64,000 bases of DNA from assembly GCF_022539505.1 (NCBI RefSeq), contig NC_061513.1:348359696-348423695 (forward strand), in the 5' to 3' direction. Position numbers and translations under genes: made by a program. This document shows, one piece after another, positions 12,038 to 23,152 of this stretch (position 1 is the first letter of the stretch; the number at the start of each line of letters is the position of its first letter). This stretch comes from Lolium rigidum (taxonomy: Eukaryota > Streptophyta > Magnoliopsida > Poales > Poaceae). Under the pieces are notes generated by a model. That model was given only the letters and a program-made list of their open reading frames with translations, searched no databases and was not told where the DNA came from.

Positions 12038-13148
12038 CACTCATAGCCTTTACCAATAAATTGTCCAAACTTGGAAACAACTACTTTATTCGACTCTAAA
12101 ACAACCTTAAACCCATCTCTGCATTGAAGGGAGCCGCTAACGAGATTCTTGTTCATAGTAGGGACATGCTGCACGTTCCTCAGCTGCACGATCTTCCCGA
12201 AGTGAACTTCAGATCTACCGTGCCAACACCACGAACAGAAGCATGTGACCCATTCCCCATCAAGACGGAAGAATCCCGGGCGACCTGGTAAGAAGTGAAC
12301 ATGGATATGTCAGCACACACATGAACATTAGCACCTGTATCAATCCACCAACATGGACATTGAATTACCGAAAGAACATTAAAGAGATTACCGTACCCAT
12401 CAGCATTGCTAGCGGTCACCGTGTTGACTTGCCTCCCCTTTTTCTTGCGGTCTGCCCTCTCTGGACAGTCCTTACTCCTTAAAAAAGTGGCCAGCCTCTC
12501 CACAGGTAAAGCAGCTCAGATCTGCTTTGTTTATCATCTTCTTCTTCTTGAAGGTTGTAGTCTTCATAGGCTTATTGAAGGAGGGCTTGTTATTCCCTTT
12601 GTTCTTGTCTGTAGGGTTTCTTCCGCACCATGTTGGCGCTAGACTGATTGTCTCCTTTCTCAGTAGTATCATTAGCCCGAGCTTTCTCCTCAACATCAAG
12701 AGACGCTATCAGATTTTCAACTGATATCTCCCGTCTCTTGTGTTTGAGAGTTGTGGCAAAGTTCCTCCATGAAGGGGGAAACTTAGCGATGATGCATCCA
12801 ACCACAAACTTGTCAGGTAAGGCACACTTGAGGAGTTCAAGCTCTTTCCCAATGCACTGTATCTCATGAGCTTGTTCGACTACGTAACGGTTGTTTACCA
12901 TCCCGATGTCATGGAAGCTCTCCATGATGTATAGTTCATCGCTCGCATCGGTTGCACCGAATTTAGCATTCAGGTGCATCCCGGAGCTCTTTACCATCCG
13001 TTATGTGCATGTACACATCACACAGACGATCAGCAAGAATACTCAGAACGCATCCGACGAAGAGAGTATTGTTTTCCTTGAACTTGTTCTGATCTTGGTC
13101 AGATATAGTTCCTTCAGGTAAACCATCACTAACTTCGAACACTTTCAG
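12038..13148 (-). pseudogene. RLC-1 gag and protease fragments
   Basis: On the minus strand, gag sequence (FVGCVLSILADRLCDVYMHI, then KFPPSWRNFATTLKHKR) is followed by a CCHC-type knuckle (CFTCGEAGHFFKE, last Cys missing). A Copia protease follows with WWIDTGANVHVC as active-site motif and NLVSGSLQCRDGFKVV downstream. Frame changes near 12,970, 12,590 and 12,190 break the reading frame. The sequence stops at the RLG-1 insertion. Confidence 0.85.
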
Positions 13149-13153
13149 ATGAG

Positions 13154-14663
13154 TGATACGTCCAATTTGCATCACTATTTTATATCATAATTTGCTGTTA
13201 TTCATTGATATATTTCATATTTGGAGATGATACTTATGTTATTTCATCTATTTTGCATGTTTCATGATTATTTGGGGATCGCACACCGGAGCCAGGATTC
13301 TGCTGGAAAAAGCACCGTCAGAATGCAATATTTCGGAAGATCAACAGTTGAAGGAAATTATACGAAAATTCCTTTTCCAGATGACGAAGGGAGCCAGAAG
13401 GGGGAGCTGAGGAGGGCCGCCATGGGCCCCCCTCACAGGCCGGCGCGGGCCCTGCCCTGGCCGCGCCGCCCTGTGAGGAGGGGGGCCCACAGCCCCTCTC
13501 ACCTCCTTTTCTTCGCGTATGCCTTCGTCCCGAAAACCTAAGCCAGAGGGGTACGTCGAACAGAGCCACAGCCCGCCTCTGCGGGGCGGAGAACACCGAG
13601 AGAGAAAGAGCTCTCCGGCGGGCAGTGAATCCGCCGGGAAATTCCCTCCCGGAGGGGGAAGTCGACGCCATCGTCACCGTCATCGAGCTGGACATCATCT
13701 CCATCACCATCACCATCATCTTCATCATCATCACCGCCGTCTCCACCGCTGCACCTCGTCACCGCTGTAGCAATTTGGGTTTGATCTTGATTGTTTGATA
13801 GGGGAAACTCTCCCGGTGTTGATTTCTACTTGTTATTGATGCTATTGAGTGAAACCGTTGAACCAAGGTTTATGTTCAGATTGTTATTCATTATCATATC
13901 ACCTCTGATCATGTTCCATATGATATCTCGTGAGTAGTTCGTTTAGTTCTTGAGGACATGGGTGAAGTCTAAATGTTAGTAGTGAAGTATGGTTGAGTAA
14001 TATTCAATGTTATGATATTTAAGTTGTGGTGTTATTCTTCTAGTGGTGTCGTGTGAACGTCGACTACACGACACTTCACCTTTATGGGCCTAGGGGAATG
14101 CATCTTGTACTCGTTTGCCAATTGCGGGGTTGCCGGAGTGACAGAAACCTGAGCCCCCGTTGGTATATCGATGCAAGAGGGATCGCAGGATCTCAGAGTT
14201 TAAGGCTGTGGTTAGATTTATCTTAATTACTTTCTTGTAGTTGCGGATGCTTGCAAGGGGTATAATCACAAGTATGTAATAGTCCTAGGAAGGGCGGTAC
14301 ATTAGCATAGGTTCACCCACACAACACTTATCAAAACAATGAAGATTAATTAGCCGTATGTAGCGAAAGCACTAGACTAAAATCCCGTGTGTCCTCGAGA
14401 ACGTTTGGTCATTATAAGTAAACAAACCGGCTTGTCCTTTGTGCTAAAAGGGATTGGGCCACTCGCTGCAATTATTACTCTCGTACTTTACTTACTCGTA
14501 CTTTATTCATCTGTTACATCAAAACCCCCGAATACTTGTCCGTGAGCATTTACAAGTGAATCCTTCATCGAAACCGCTTGTCAACACCTTCGCTCCTCGT
14601 TGGGATCGACATTCTTACTTATCGAAGATACTGCGATACACCCCCTATACTTGTGGGTCATCA
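13154..14663 (+). repeat. RLG-2 5' LTR
   Basis: Starts TGATACGTCC, ends GGGTCATCA. Contains the GC-rich hairpin at 13425-13490 and a CAT/CAC-rich stretch near 13,690-13,745. ORFs within it (for example 13318-13746 minus) are shadows of these biased tracts. Confidence 0.93.
13425..13490. other. GC-rich hairpin module, copy 1 (RLG-2 5' LTR)
   Basis: The outer arms are CCTCACAGG and CCTGTGAGG, and the inner stem is GGCGCGGGCC against GGCCGCGCC around a short loop. Further copies are at 21784-21845 (the other LTR), 18950-19040 (RLG-2 interior), and 47240-47335 and 53715-53810 (RLG-4 LTRs). Confidence 0.75.
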
Positions 14664-14674
14664 AGACTATTTTC

Positions 14675-14692
14675 TGGCGCCGTTGCCGGGGA
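14675..14692 (+). promoter_or_regulatory. RLG-2 primer binding site (tRNA-Asp type)
   Basis: TGGCGCCGTTGCCGGGGA lies 11 bases after the LTR and complements the 3' end of plant tRNA-Asp. RLG-4 uses the same primer sequence. Confidence 0.88.
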
Positions 14693-14779
14693 GTGAAGCG
14701 CTATTGGTAAGTGGAATTGGTAAGGGAGATTTCTATTGTTTGTGCTGATTTTATTTCTGCCTCGTCGCTATAATTCATT

Positions 14780-15729
14780 ATGGAGAGATCTTCTCTTGAG
14801 TGTTTATTTGGGAAATCTACTACTACTGCAAAGGTAGTGGATGAGGCGCCGTGTAAGGAAGAAATACCATACAAAATACCTATGAAAATTATTGAATGTG
14901 TAGTGGGTAACCGTTATACGGGGATGGAACTGTCCACCCTGGAGATCATTTACTGTTCTTACATGAATTATGCGGTTTATTCAAGTGTGCAGGTATTGCT
15001 ATGGATGAAGTGAGGAAGAAACTATTCTCTGTATCGTTGTCTGGTAAAGCGGCGCATTGGTATAAATTACTGGATAATGGGGATTCTCTTGAATGGAATG
15101 ATATTGTGCTTCGGTTTTATTCTAAGTTCTATCCTCCAAGTGAGATTCACAAAGATCGGAATCGTATATATAATTTTTGGCCTCATGAAGGAGAGAGTAT
15201 TGCCCAAGCTTGGGGGAGATTGAAGTCTTTAATGCTCAAATGCCCCATTCATGAGCTTCCTGGTAATATTATTATTTATAATTTCTATGCAAGACTTTCT
15301 TTTCAAGACAAGACCTTGCTGGATACTTCTTGTTCTGGATCATTTACACGCAACAAGGAAGAGTTTAAAAGGGACCTTCTTAATCGGATCCAAGAAAATA
15401 CCGAAGGATGGGAGAACAACAAGGATAGAGAATCAGGTATAAATTATGATTATAAATGCATTGAAGCTTTTATGGATACTGATAAATTTCGTAATATGAG
15501 TGCTACTTATGGTCTTGATTCTCAAGTTGCTGCAAATCTTTATAAGGCTTTTGCTTCTCATTATGAATTGCCTAAGAAGAACTTTGATAAGTATCATGAA
15601 CCATATAAAGATAAAATTGATTCATCTATAAATAAATGTGTTGTAGTTGAAACTGTTGATCATGTTATTCCTGAAGCTTATATTGAAAAAACTCCTTTCC
15701 CTGCTAAAATGAAGGAGTACTCGTTATAA
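14780..15729 (+). pseudogene. gag: RLG-2 gag
   Basis: Structural protein of the virus-like particle. It starts MERSSLECLFGKS at 14780. A frame change near 14,930-15,000 leads into a 242-aa stretch with the retrotransposon-gag core (LSGKAAHWYKLL, YSKFYPPSEIHKDRNRIYNF, ESIAQAWGRLKSLMLKCP). The frame stops at 15729, before protease. No CCHC knuckle was seen, as is common in Athila-like gag. Confidence 0.85.
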
Positions 15730-15786
15730 ATAGTGCGATTCATAAAAGTGAAAAGAAACCTATAGAACCTGAAGAACAAATAAAAG

Positions 15787-16209
15787 TTGAACCTCGTCGT
15801 TGCAATTGTTAAAGATCTTGTGACTGAAAATGTGGAAGATGGTCATATTATTTTATGTGAAGATGCTTCTAATATTGTTTCGCATCCTAATATGTCTAGA
15901 AAAGCTAGTGTTCCTATGCTATCTGTTAGAATTGGTGATCATTGTTATTATGGTTTATGTGATATTGGTGCAAGTATTAGTGCTATTCCTTATGAGCTTT
16001 ACACTGAGATTATGCACGAAATTGGTTCTTGTGAACTTGAAGATATTGATGTGGTTATTCGGCTGGCTAATAGAGAAACTATCTCTCCAATTGGTATTAT
16101 TCGAGATGTGGAAGTTTTATGTGGTAAGATTAAATATCCTGCTGACTTTTTGGTACTTGGTTCTGCTGCTAGTAAATATTGTCCTATTATTTTTGGTAGA
16201 CCTTTCTAA
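15787..16209 (+). pseudogene. RLG-2 aspartic protease domain
   Basis: Retropepsin-like domain in the same frame as gag but separated by a stop at 15729. The catalytic site reads CDIGASISAIP and the C-terminal landmark is CPIIFGRPF. Ile replaces the Thr or Ser usual after the catalytic Asp; Athila-type elements commonly show a hydrophobic residue there. The frame closes just before reverse transcriptase. Confidence 0.8.
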
Positions 16210-16250
16210 ATACTTGTGGAGCTATTATAGATTGCAAGAAGGAAAAAATT

Positions 16251-17455
16251 GTGACTAAGAAAGGAGGAATGACTGTTGTGCCTAATGATAATGATGAGCT
16301 CATCCCTCAAAAAGTAGTTGTAGGTTATAGAATGTGCATTGATTATCGGAAAGTTAATAAGGTTACTAAGAAAGATCATTACCCTTTACCATTTATTGAT
16401 CAAATGTTAGAAAGGTTATCTAAAAATACTCATTTTTGCTTTCTTGATGGTTATTCTGGATTTTCACAAATTGCTGTTAAAACTAAAGATCAAGAGAAAA
16501 CCACTTTCACTTGTCCCTATGGAACTTATGCTTATAGGCGTATGCCTTTTGGTTTATGTAATGCTCCTGCTACTTTTCAAAGATGCATGTCTGCTATTTT
16601 TCATGGCTTTTGTGAGAGTATTGTAGAGGTATTCATGGACGATTTTTCCGTCTATGGAAATTCTTTTGATAATTGCTTGCGGAATCTTGATAAAGTTTTG
16701 CAGAGATGTGAAGAAACTAACCTTGTTCTTAATTGGGAGAAATGCCACTTTATGGTTAATGAAGGAATTGTATTGGGACATAAAATTTCCGAGAGAGGTA
16801 TTGAAGTTGATAGAGCTAAAGTTGAAGCAATTGAGAAGATGCCCTATCCTAGGGATGTTAAAGGTATTCGTAGTGTTCTTGGTCATGCTGGGTTTTATAG
16901 GAGGTTTATTAAAGATTTTTCTAAGATTTCAAAGCCTCTTACTAATCTTCTTCAAAAAGATGTACCTTTTGTTCTTGATGATGATTGTAAGGAAGCTTTT
17001 GAAACTCTAAAGAAAGCCTTAACAACTGCCCCTATAGTTGAACCCCTGATTGGAACTTACCATTTGAAATTATGTGTGATGCTAGTGATTTTGCTGTAGG
17101 CGCTGTTCTTGGACAGCGAGTAGATAAAAAACTGAATGTTATTCATTATGCTAGCAAAAATCTTGATGCTGCTCAAAGAAATTATGCTACAACTGAAAAA
17201 GAACTGTTAGATGTAGTCTTTGCTTGTGATAAGTTTAGATCTTATATTGTTGATTCAAAAGTTACAATTCATACTGATCATGCTGCAATTAGATATCTTA
17301 TGACAAAGAAAGATGCTAAGCCAAGGCTTATTAGACGGGTACTTCTTTTGCAAGAATTTGATTTACATATTGTAGATAGGAAAGGTGTTGATAATCCTGT
17401 TGCTGATAATTTGTCTAGATTGGAAAATATTGCTTATGATCCTGTTCTCTGTTAA
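16251..17455 (+). pseudogene. pol: RLG-2 reverse transcriptase and RNase H
   Basis: RT shows MCIDYRKVN, PLPFIDQML, MPFGLCNAPATFQRCM and the catalytic box FMDDFSVYG (16251-17070). After a frame change near 17,060 comes Ty3-type RNase [16 protein letters not shown], then [20 protein letters not shown], and [10 protein letters not shown]. Relative order and spacing are normal for Gypsy pol. The shift means this copy cannot produce the fused enzyme. Confidence 0.92.
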
Positions 17456-18758
17456 TGATAGTTTTCCAAATGAACAATTGGCTGTAATAAAGGTGAGCTC
17501 GCGAGACGGTCCTTGGTATGCTGATTATGCTAACTTTATTGTTTCCAAGTACTTGCCTCCAACCTTTTCAGCTCAAGCAAAGGAGGAAATTCTTTTATGA
17601 CTTGAGGCATTATTTTTGGGATGACCCACACTTATATAAAGAAGGAGTGGATGGTATTCTCGCGAAGGTGTGTTCCCGAATATGAACAACAAGAGATATT
17701 GAGTAAATGTCATGGTAGTGCTTATGGAGGACATCACGCCGGAGATAGAACCGCGCAAAAGGTTCTGCAATCAGGTTTTTATTGGCCAACTCTCTTCAAA
17801 GATGCAAGGAGGTTTATTTTATCTTGTGATGAATGTCAAAGGGTTGGTAATATCTCCAGACGCAATGAAATGCCTATGAATTATACTCTCGTTATTGAAC
17901 CGTTTGATTGTTGGGGATTTGACTTCATGGGACCTTTTCCCTCTTCAGAAGGTAACACTCATATACTTGTTGCTTGTTGATTATGTTACTAAATGGGTGG
18001 AAGCCATACCTACAAAAAGTGCTGATGGTGAGACCTCTTTAAAAATGCTTTTAGATATTATTTTTCCTAGATTTGGAGTTCCTAGATATATTATGACAGA
18101 TGGAGGTTCTCATTTTATTCACGGTGGTTTTAGAAAGACTCTTGCTAAATATGGTATTAATCATAGAATTGCTTCCACTTATCATCCTCAAACTAGTGGG
18201 CAAGTAGAACTATCAAATAGAGAAATTAAATCTATCTTGCAAAAGACTGTTAATAAAACTAGAAAGAATTGGGCTAGTAAATTGAAGGAAGCACTATGGG
18301 CTTATAGGACTGCTTATAAAAATCCCATGGGAATGTCACCTTATAAAATGGTTTATGGAAAAGCTTGTCATTTACCTTTAGAACTAGAGCATAAAGCTTA
18401 TTGGGCTGTTAGAGAACTAAATAAAGATCCTAAACTAGCCGGTAATAAGAGGTTGCTGCAATTAAGTTCTCTAGATGAATGGAGAAGTGAAGCTTATGAA
18501 AATGCTAAACTCTTTAAAGAGAAAGTTAAGAAATGGCATGATAGAAGGATTATCAAAAGAGAATTTAATATTGGGGATAAAGTCCTATTGTATCGGTCTC
18601 GTCTCAGATTCTTTGCGGGGAAATTACTCTCGAAATGGGAAGGACCATATGTTGTTGAGGAGGTGTATCGTTCGGGAGCAATTAAAATTAGCTCTCTCCA
18701 AGGCAATGCCACGCAAGTGAGTGAATGGACAAAGACTCAAGCACTATATCTCAGGTGA
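17456..18758 (+). pseudogene. RLG-2 integrase
   Basis: The zinc-binding HHCC part lies at about 17,690-17,850 (HGSAYGGHHAGDR ... CDECQRVG). The DDE core residues are in WGFDFMGPFP, MTDGGSHF and the Glu of GQVELSNREIK. Frames change near 17,600 and again near 17,978 by one base. The C-terminal part (KWHDRRIIKREFNIGDKVLL, KWEGPYVVEEVY) extends to 18758 and resembles the usual Gypsy integrase tail. No chromodomain was seen. Confidence 0.9.
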
Positions 18759-18949
18759 TTCTTATAATGTAGATGTTGATGTTATTCGAGTGGAAACACC
18801 GGAGGCTTTCATCAAAGGTCGAATTGACAGTCCGCCAGAACCCGACTTTGGATAGGTAACAGTACTGGTAATAAAAAGTTCGCGATTTACTTTCCGAACA
18901 ATGTTTTTGTTGTTTTTGGAAAATATGAAAAATTACGAGATCGAAACGG

Positions 18950-19040
18950 AGTGGAGGAGACGCACGAGGGCGTGCCCCCATAGGCCGGCGCGGGCCCCAG
19001 CCTGGCCGCGCCGCCCTATGAGGACACCGCCTCGTCGCCC
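18950..19040. other. GC-rich hairpin module, copy 2 (RLG-2 interior)
   Basis: Begins gacgcacgagggcgtgcccc, with arms CATAGG and CCTATG around GGCGCGGGCC/GGCCGCGCC, and is followed by cgcctcgtcgcccc. The flanks also match the + reading of the RLG-4 LTR, so this is a mobile or conserved module rather than a composition effect. Confidence 0.7.
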
Positions 19041-19093
19041 CTCTCCGACTCTGGTTCGACCTGGTACTTTCCGTTCGTTGTGAAAATTTTTAC

Positions 19094-19100
19094 TATATAA
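19094..19100 (+). promoter_or_regulatory. TATA-like box upstream of the RLG-2 post-pol ORF
   Basis: The sequence ttttactatataatcccc places TATATAA 94 bases before the ATG of the next ORF, with a plausible untranslated leader between. This looks like an internal promoter separate from the LTR. Confidence 0.5.
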
Positions 19101-19193
19101 TCCCCCGGACCCCTGGAGGTCCGTATATCGTTTTCTCGACGTGTTTTGTTTCGAGCTGTTTCTGCCAGGATTTGTCTTTGATCTAGAAGCACC

Positions 19194-19728
19194 ATGGTCT
19201 CCCACAACAAGGACAAGGAGCCTTCGGAGGAAGGTATTCAAGACCCTGAGTTGAAGGAAGAAGTGAAGGAGGATGAAGAGGAAGTCGAAGAAGTTCCGCA
19301 AGTACGCCCGCGCACCACCATTGCAAGCATCGGAGTGGTGTCAAACCCGTTCAACGCCAAGAAGAGCGCACGGATTAGCACCGGAGGAGGAGTTCCACGT
19401 CATTACCTAGCTCCAAAGACATCATCTTCAGGCACTTACCATCCCTTCCACAATCTAATCTACAATAATCAAATTGAAAGGACTCCCAAGGCAGCATTGC
19501 CTAGCAATTGGGATATAGATCGTTCTAACACCTGCAGGAAGGACGAAGCCTGAAGCTGAAGGGTGGGGAAATAACTCCAAGAATTGGGACTCGCCGTCGG
19601 ACATACTTCTTAATCGCGTCGAGCACAATTCGGAGATGATCCGCAACCTCATGTACAAGATTGATGAGCTTCAGGAGCTTGTGGAGAAGCTTGTGAGGGA
19701 TTCATCACCATCACCGCCAAAGGAGTAA
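19194..19728 (+). pseudogene. RLG-2 post-integrase ORF, acidic with C-terminal heptads, function unknown
   Basis: Starts in strong context (accATGG). The N-terminal 40 residues are very acidic (EEVKEDEEEVEEVPQVRPR). The middle is Ser/Thr/Pro-rich. After a frame change near 19,515-19,550 the last about 50 residues carry a leucine-heptad pattern (NLMYKIDELQELVEKLV) and end SPSPPKE at 19728. No membrane segment or signal peptide was found. Plant Athila elements often carry an extra ORF after pol. I do not recognise a domain here and infer only a small coiled-coil protein. Confidence 0.55.
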
Positions 19729-21495
19729 TTCATCATCGGTATTGGCATCCCCTTGGTTTGTTCCAAGCTTGGGGGAGTGCCGCGGTATCACATCATCACC
19801 ACCTTTTACTTTTTACTATCAAGTAGTGTCATATCATGAGTAGGGAAGTTATCATATAAGATGGGTTGCAGTGTGGAAGTATCTCTCCTTTAGTTGGTTG
19901 TCTATGTATCCCTTGGTGTGAGTTATCGTTATGAAATATTAATGAGAAGTCTTATCATTTACATATTGCACATCTTATTTTAGTTTGCAATTTCTAGTAT
20001 ATGATTGATCTTGATTTTAGTATTGGTACCACTTTGGGAGCATTGAGTAAATCTATTTGGTTTTGGCAAACTTAGCATTGGTCAATAGCAACAACACCTT
20101 GAGGTTTAAGTAGAAAAGAGAAATACATATAGTTGTTTCATTGTCTTCCTTTCTTGATTAGCTCATAGCTTATTGTTCTGAAGTTAAAATTGTTTGTGCT
20201 TGCAAGAAAGATGCATGATTATGTCTATCACATGTATATTTGTTTGTTTCCCTTAACTCTTATGCTTGCTAATTAGCCTTGCTAGCCAAAGACCCGTACT
20301 CGAGAGGGAATGCTTCTCGTACATCCAAACTCGAACCCAAAGCTATGCCATTTGTGTCCACCATATCTACCTACTGCATGGTATTTTCTGCCATTCCAAG
20401 TAAATACTTCATGTGCTACCTTTAAACAATTCAAAATTTATTACTTCTTATTTGTGTCAATGTTTCATAGCTCATGAGGAAGTATGTGGTGTTTTATCTT
20501 TCGAGTCTTGTTAGGCAGCTTCCACTAATGGACTAGTGGCTTCATCCACTTATCCTATAATTTTGCGAAAAGAGCTGGCAACGGGGTTCCCGACTCCAAT
20601 TAATCAACTCTCATTAATAATTCTCTTCACATGTTTTGCCCTGATTCATCAGTAAGCAACTTAATTTTGCAATAGACACTCCTCCATGGTATGAGATTGT
20701 TGGAAGGCACCCGAGGATTCGGTTAGCCATGGCTTGTGTAAGCAAAGGTTGGGGGAGTGTCATCCTTAAATAAACTAAAGTACATGTGTAAACAAAAGAG
20801 AAGAGGGATGATCTAACTTGCTGGTATAGATGACGTCCTTCATGGGAGCCGCTCTTTGGAGGTCTGTTTGGCAAGGGGGTTAGAGTACCCGCTACCAGTC
20901 GTTGACAACAACAAACACCTCTCAAAACTTTACTTTTATTCTCTTTATATGATTTCAAAACTGAAAAAGCTCTAGCACATGATTTAATCCATGCTTCCCT
21001 CTGCGAAGGGCCTGTCTTTTACTTTATGTTAAGTCAGTAAACCTATTTCCATCCATCTCAAGCAAGCATTTGAGTTGTTGTGATCAAACCATTATATTGT
21101 GATTTGCTTCATCATGTCTTTACTCTTCCTTGTTTAGTACAAGTTTTATCTGAATGAATATAGCTTTGCAAGTTATCAAAGATCATTATGATTGACTATG
21201 CAAGTTTACCATAAGCTTTAACATAAGAGCGCTGCTCAATAGATGAGTATAATCACGTTAGCTGTTCTCGACCAAGAATGAAGTTTGCCATCACCAACTA
21301 TGATTTCTTATGCACCTTTATTTGTGATTACCTTATACTTGTTTCAAGTTGAATTATATGAGGAAGTTGTTTACTAGAATGTCTTGTGTGAATGAATATG
21401 ATGCTTCTTGTCCGTATTTTATTTATCGACTCTTCACTCCATAAACATGTGGTCCTGTTTACGAGTTCGGTTTCGCTTGGGGACAAGCGAAGTCT
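19729..21495. other. RLG-2 3' non-coding region with extra PPT-like tracts
   Basis: About 1.8 kb without a credible gene. It contains two PPT-like tracts, aagcttgggggagt at 19765-19778 and aaggttgggggagtgt at 20745-20760. The segment near 20,940-21,060 (agctctagcaca ... ccatgcttccctctgcgaag) is homologous to 48,050-48,140 of RLG-4 in reverse orientation, consistent with its minus strand. Confidence 0.75.
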
Positions 21496-21509
21496 AAGCT
21501 TGGGGGAGT
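21496..21509 (+). promoter_or_regulatory. RLG-2 polypurine tract
   Basis: aagcttgggggagt lies directly against the 3' LTR start TGATACG. The same 14 bases occur at 19765-19778. Confidence 0.85.
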
Positions 21510-23020
21510 TGATACGTCCAATTTGCATCACTATTTTATATCATAATTTGTTGTTATTCATTGATATATTTCATATTTGGAGATGATACTTATGTTATTT
21601 CATCTATTTTGCATGTTTCATGATTATTTGGGGATCGCACACCGGAGCCAGGATTCTGCTGGAAAAAGCACCGTCAGAATGCAATATTTCGGAAGATCAA
21701 CAATTGAAGGAAATTATACGAAAATTCCTATTTTTCCAGATGACGAAGGGAGCCAGAAGGGGGAGCTGAGGAGGGCCGCCATGGGCCCCCCACAGGCCGG
21801 CGCGGGCCCTGCCCTGGCCGCGCCGCCCTGTGAGGAGGGGGGCCCACAGCCCCTCTCACCTCCTTTTCTTCGCGTACGCCTTCGTCCCGAAAACCTAAGC
21901 CAGAGGGGTACGTCGAACAGAGCCACAACCGCCTCTGCGGGGCGGAGAACACCAGAGAGAAAAGAGCTCTCCGGCGGGCAGGAATCCGCCGGGGAAATTC
22001 CCTCCCGGAGGGGGAAATCGACGCCATCGTCACCGTCATCGAGCTGGACATTATCTCCATCACCATCACCATCATCTTCATCATCATCACCGCCGTCTCC
22101 ACCGCTGCACCTCGTCACCGCTGTAGCAATTTGGGTTTGATCTTGATTGTTTGATAGGGGAAACTCTCCCGGTGTTGATTTCTACTTGTTATTGATGCTA
22201 TTGAGTGAAACCGTTGAACCAAGGTTTATGTTCAGATTGTTATTCATCATCATATCACCTCTGATCATGTTCCATATGATGTCTCGTGAGTAGTTCGTTT
22301 AGTTCTTGAGGACATGGGTGAAGTCTAAATGTTAGTAGTGAAGTATGGTTGAGTAATATTCAATGTTATGATATTTAAGTTGTGGTGTTATTCTTCTAGT
22401 GGTGTCGTGTGAACGTCGACTACACGACACTTCACCTTTATGGGCCTAGGGGAATGCATCTTGTACTCGTTTGCCAATTGCGGGGTTGCTCGGAGTGACG
22501 AAACCTGAGCCCCCGTTGGTATATCGATGCAAGAGGGATCGCGAGGATCTCGAGTTTAAGGCTGTGGTTAGATTTATCTTAATTACTTTCTTGTAGTTGC
22601 GGATGCTTGCAAGGGGTATAATCACAAGTATGTATTAGTCCTAGGAAGGGCGGTACATTAGCATAGGTTCACCCACACAACACTTATCAAAACAATGAAG
22701 ATTAATTAGCCGTATGTAGCGAAAGCACTAGACTAAAATCCCGTGTGTCCTCGAGAACGTTTGGTCATTATAAGTAAACAAACCGGCTTGTCCTTTGTGC
22801 TAAAAGGGATTGGGCCACTCGCTGCAATTATTACTCTCGCACTTTACTTACTCGTACTTTATTCATCCGTTACATCAAAACCCCCCGAATACTTGTCTGT
22901 GAGCATTTACAGTGAATCCTTCATCGAAACTGCTTGTCAACACCTTCTGCTCCTCGTTGGGATCGACATTCTTACTTATCGAAGATACTGCGATACACCC
23001 CCTATACTTGTGGGTCATCA
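21510..23020 (+). repeat. RLG-2 3' LTR
   Basis: Starts TGATACGTCC, ends GGGTCATCA and is followed by the target duplication atgag. It differs from the 5' LTR mainly by transitions and 1-3 base indels. Confidence 0.93.
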
Positions 23021-23025
23021 ATGAG

Positions 23026-23150
23026 TAAGCCAGAGCATGGACTTAACTTGCCACCTCTTAAAGTGCACACCGGTGAACTTATCCGGCCTCAGTGCATCAG
23101 CAAAACCAGCCATTGTTAACTCAGGAAATTGCCTACAATTAGGTTTTTGG
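23026..23150 (-). pseudogene. RLC-1 gag, N-terminal piece
   Basis: The minus strand encodes the Copia gag start (CRQFPELTMAGFADALRP, KFTGVHFKRWQVKSMLWLTH) and joins the piece at 13148 across the RLG-2 insertion. It follows the LTR directly, with no recognisable primer site. Confidence 0.8.
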
Positions 23151-23152
23151 AT

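Larger units (their letters stand above)
13154..23020 (+). mobile_element. RLG-2, Athila-like Gypsy retrotransposon with degenerate pol and extra 3' ORF
   Basis: Bounded by LTRs 13154-14663 and 21510-23020 and flanked by atgag (13149-13153 and 23021-23025). Order: tRNA-Asp-type PBS, gag, PR, RT, RNase H, IN, GC-rich hairpin module, TATA-like box, post-pol ORF, 1.7 kb non-coding region, PPT. The domain set would be autonomous, but gag and pol are broken by several frameshifts. By eye the LTRs differ at about 20 substitutions plus small indels in 1.5 kb (roughly 98% identical), so insertion was recent. Confidence 0.93.

Noticed and set aside
19194..19728. Envelope-like gene in RLG-2
   Set aside because: No signal peptide, transmembrane segment or cysteine pattern; better described as an unknown acidic/coiled-coil ORF.
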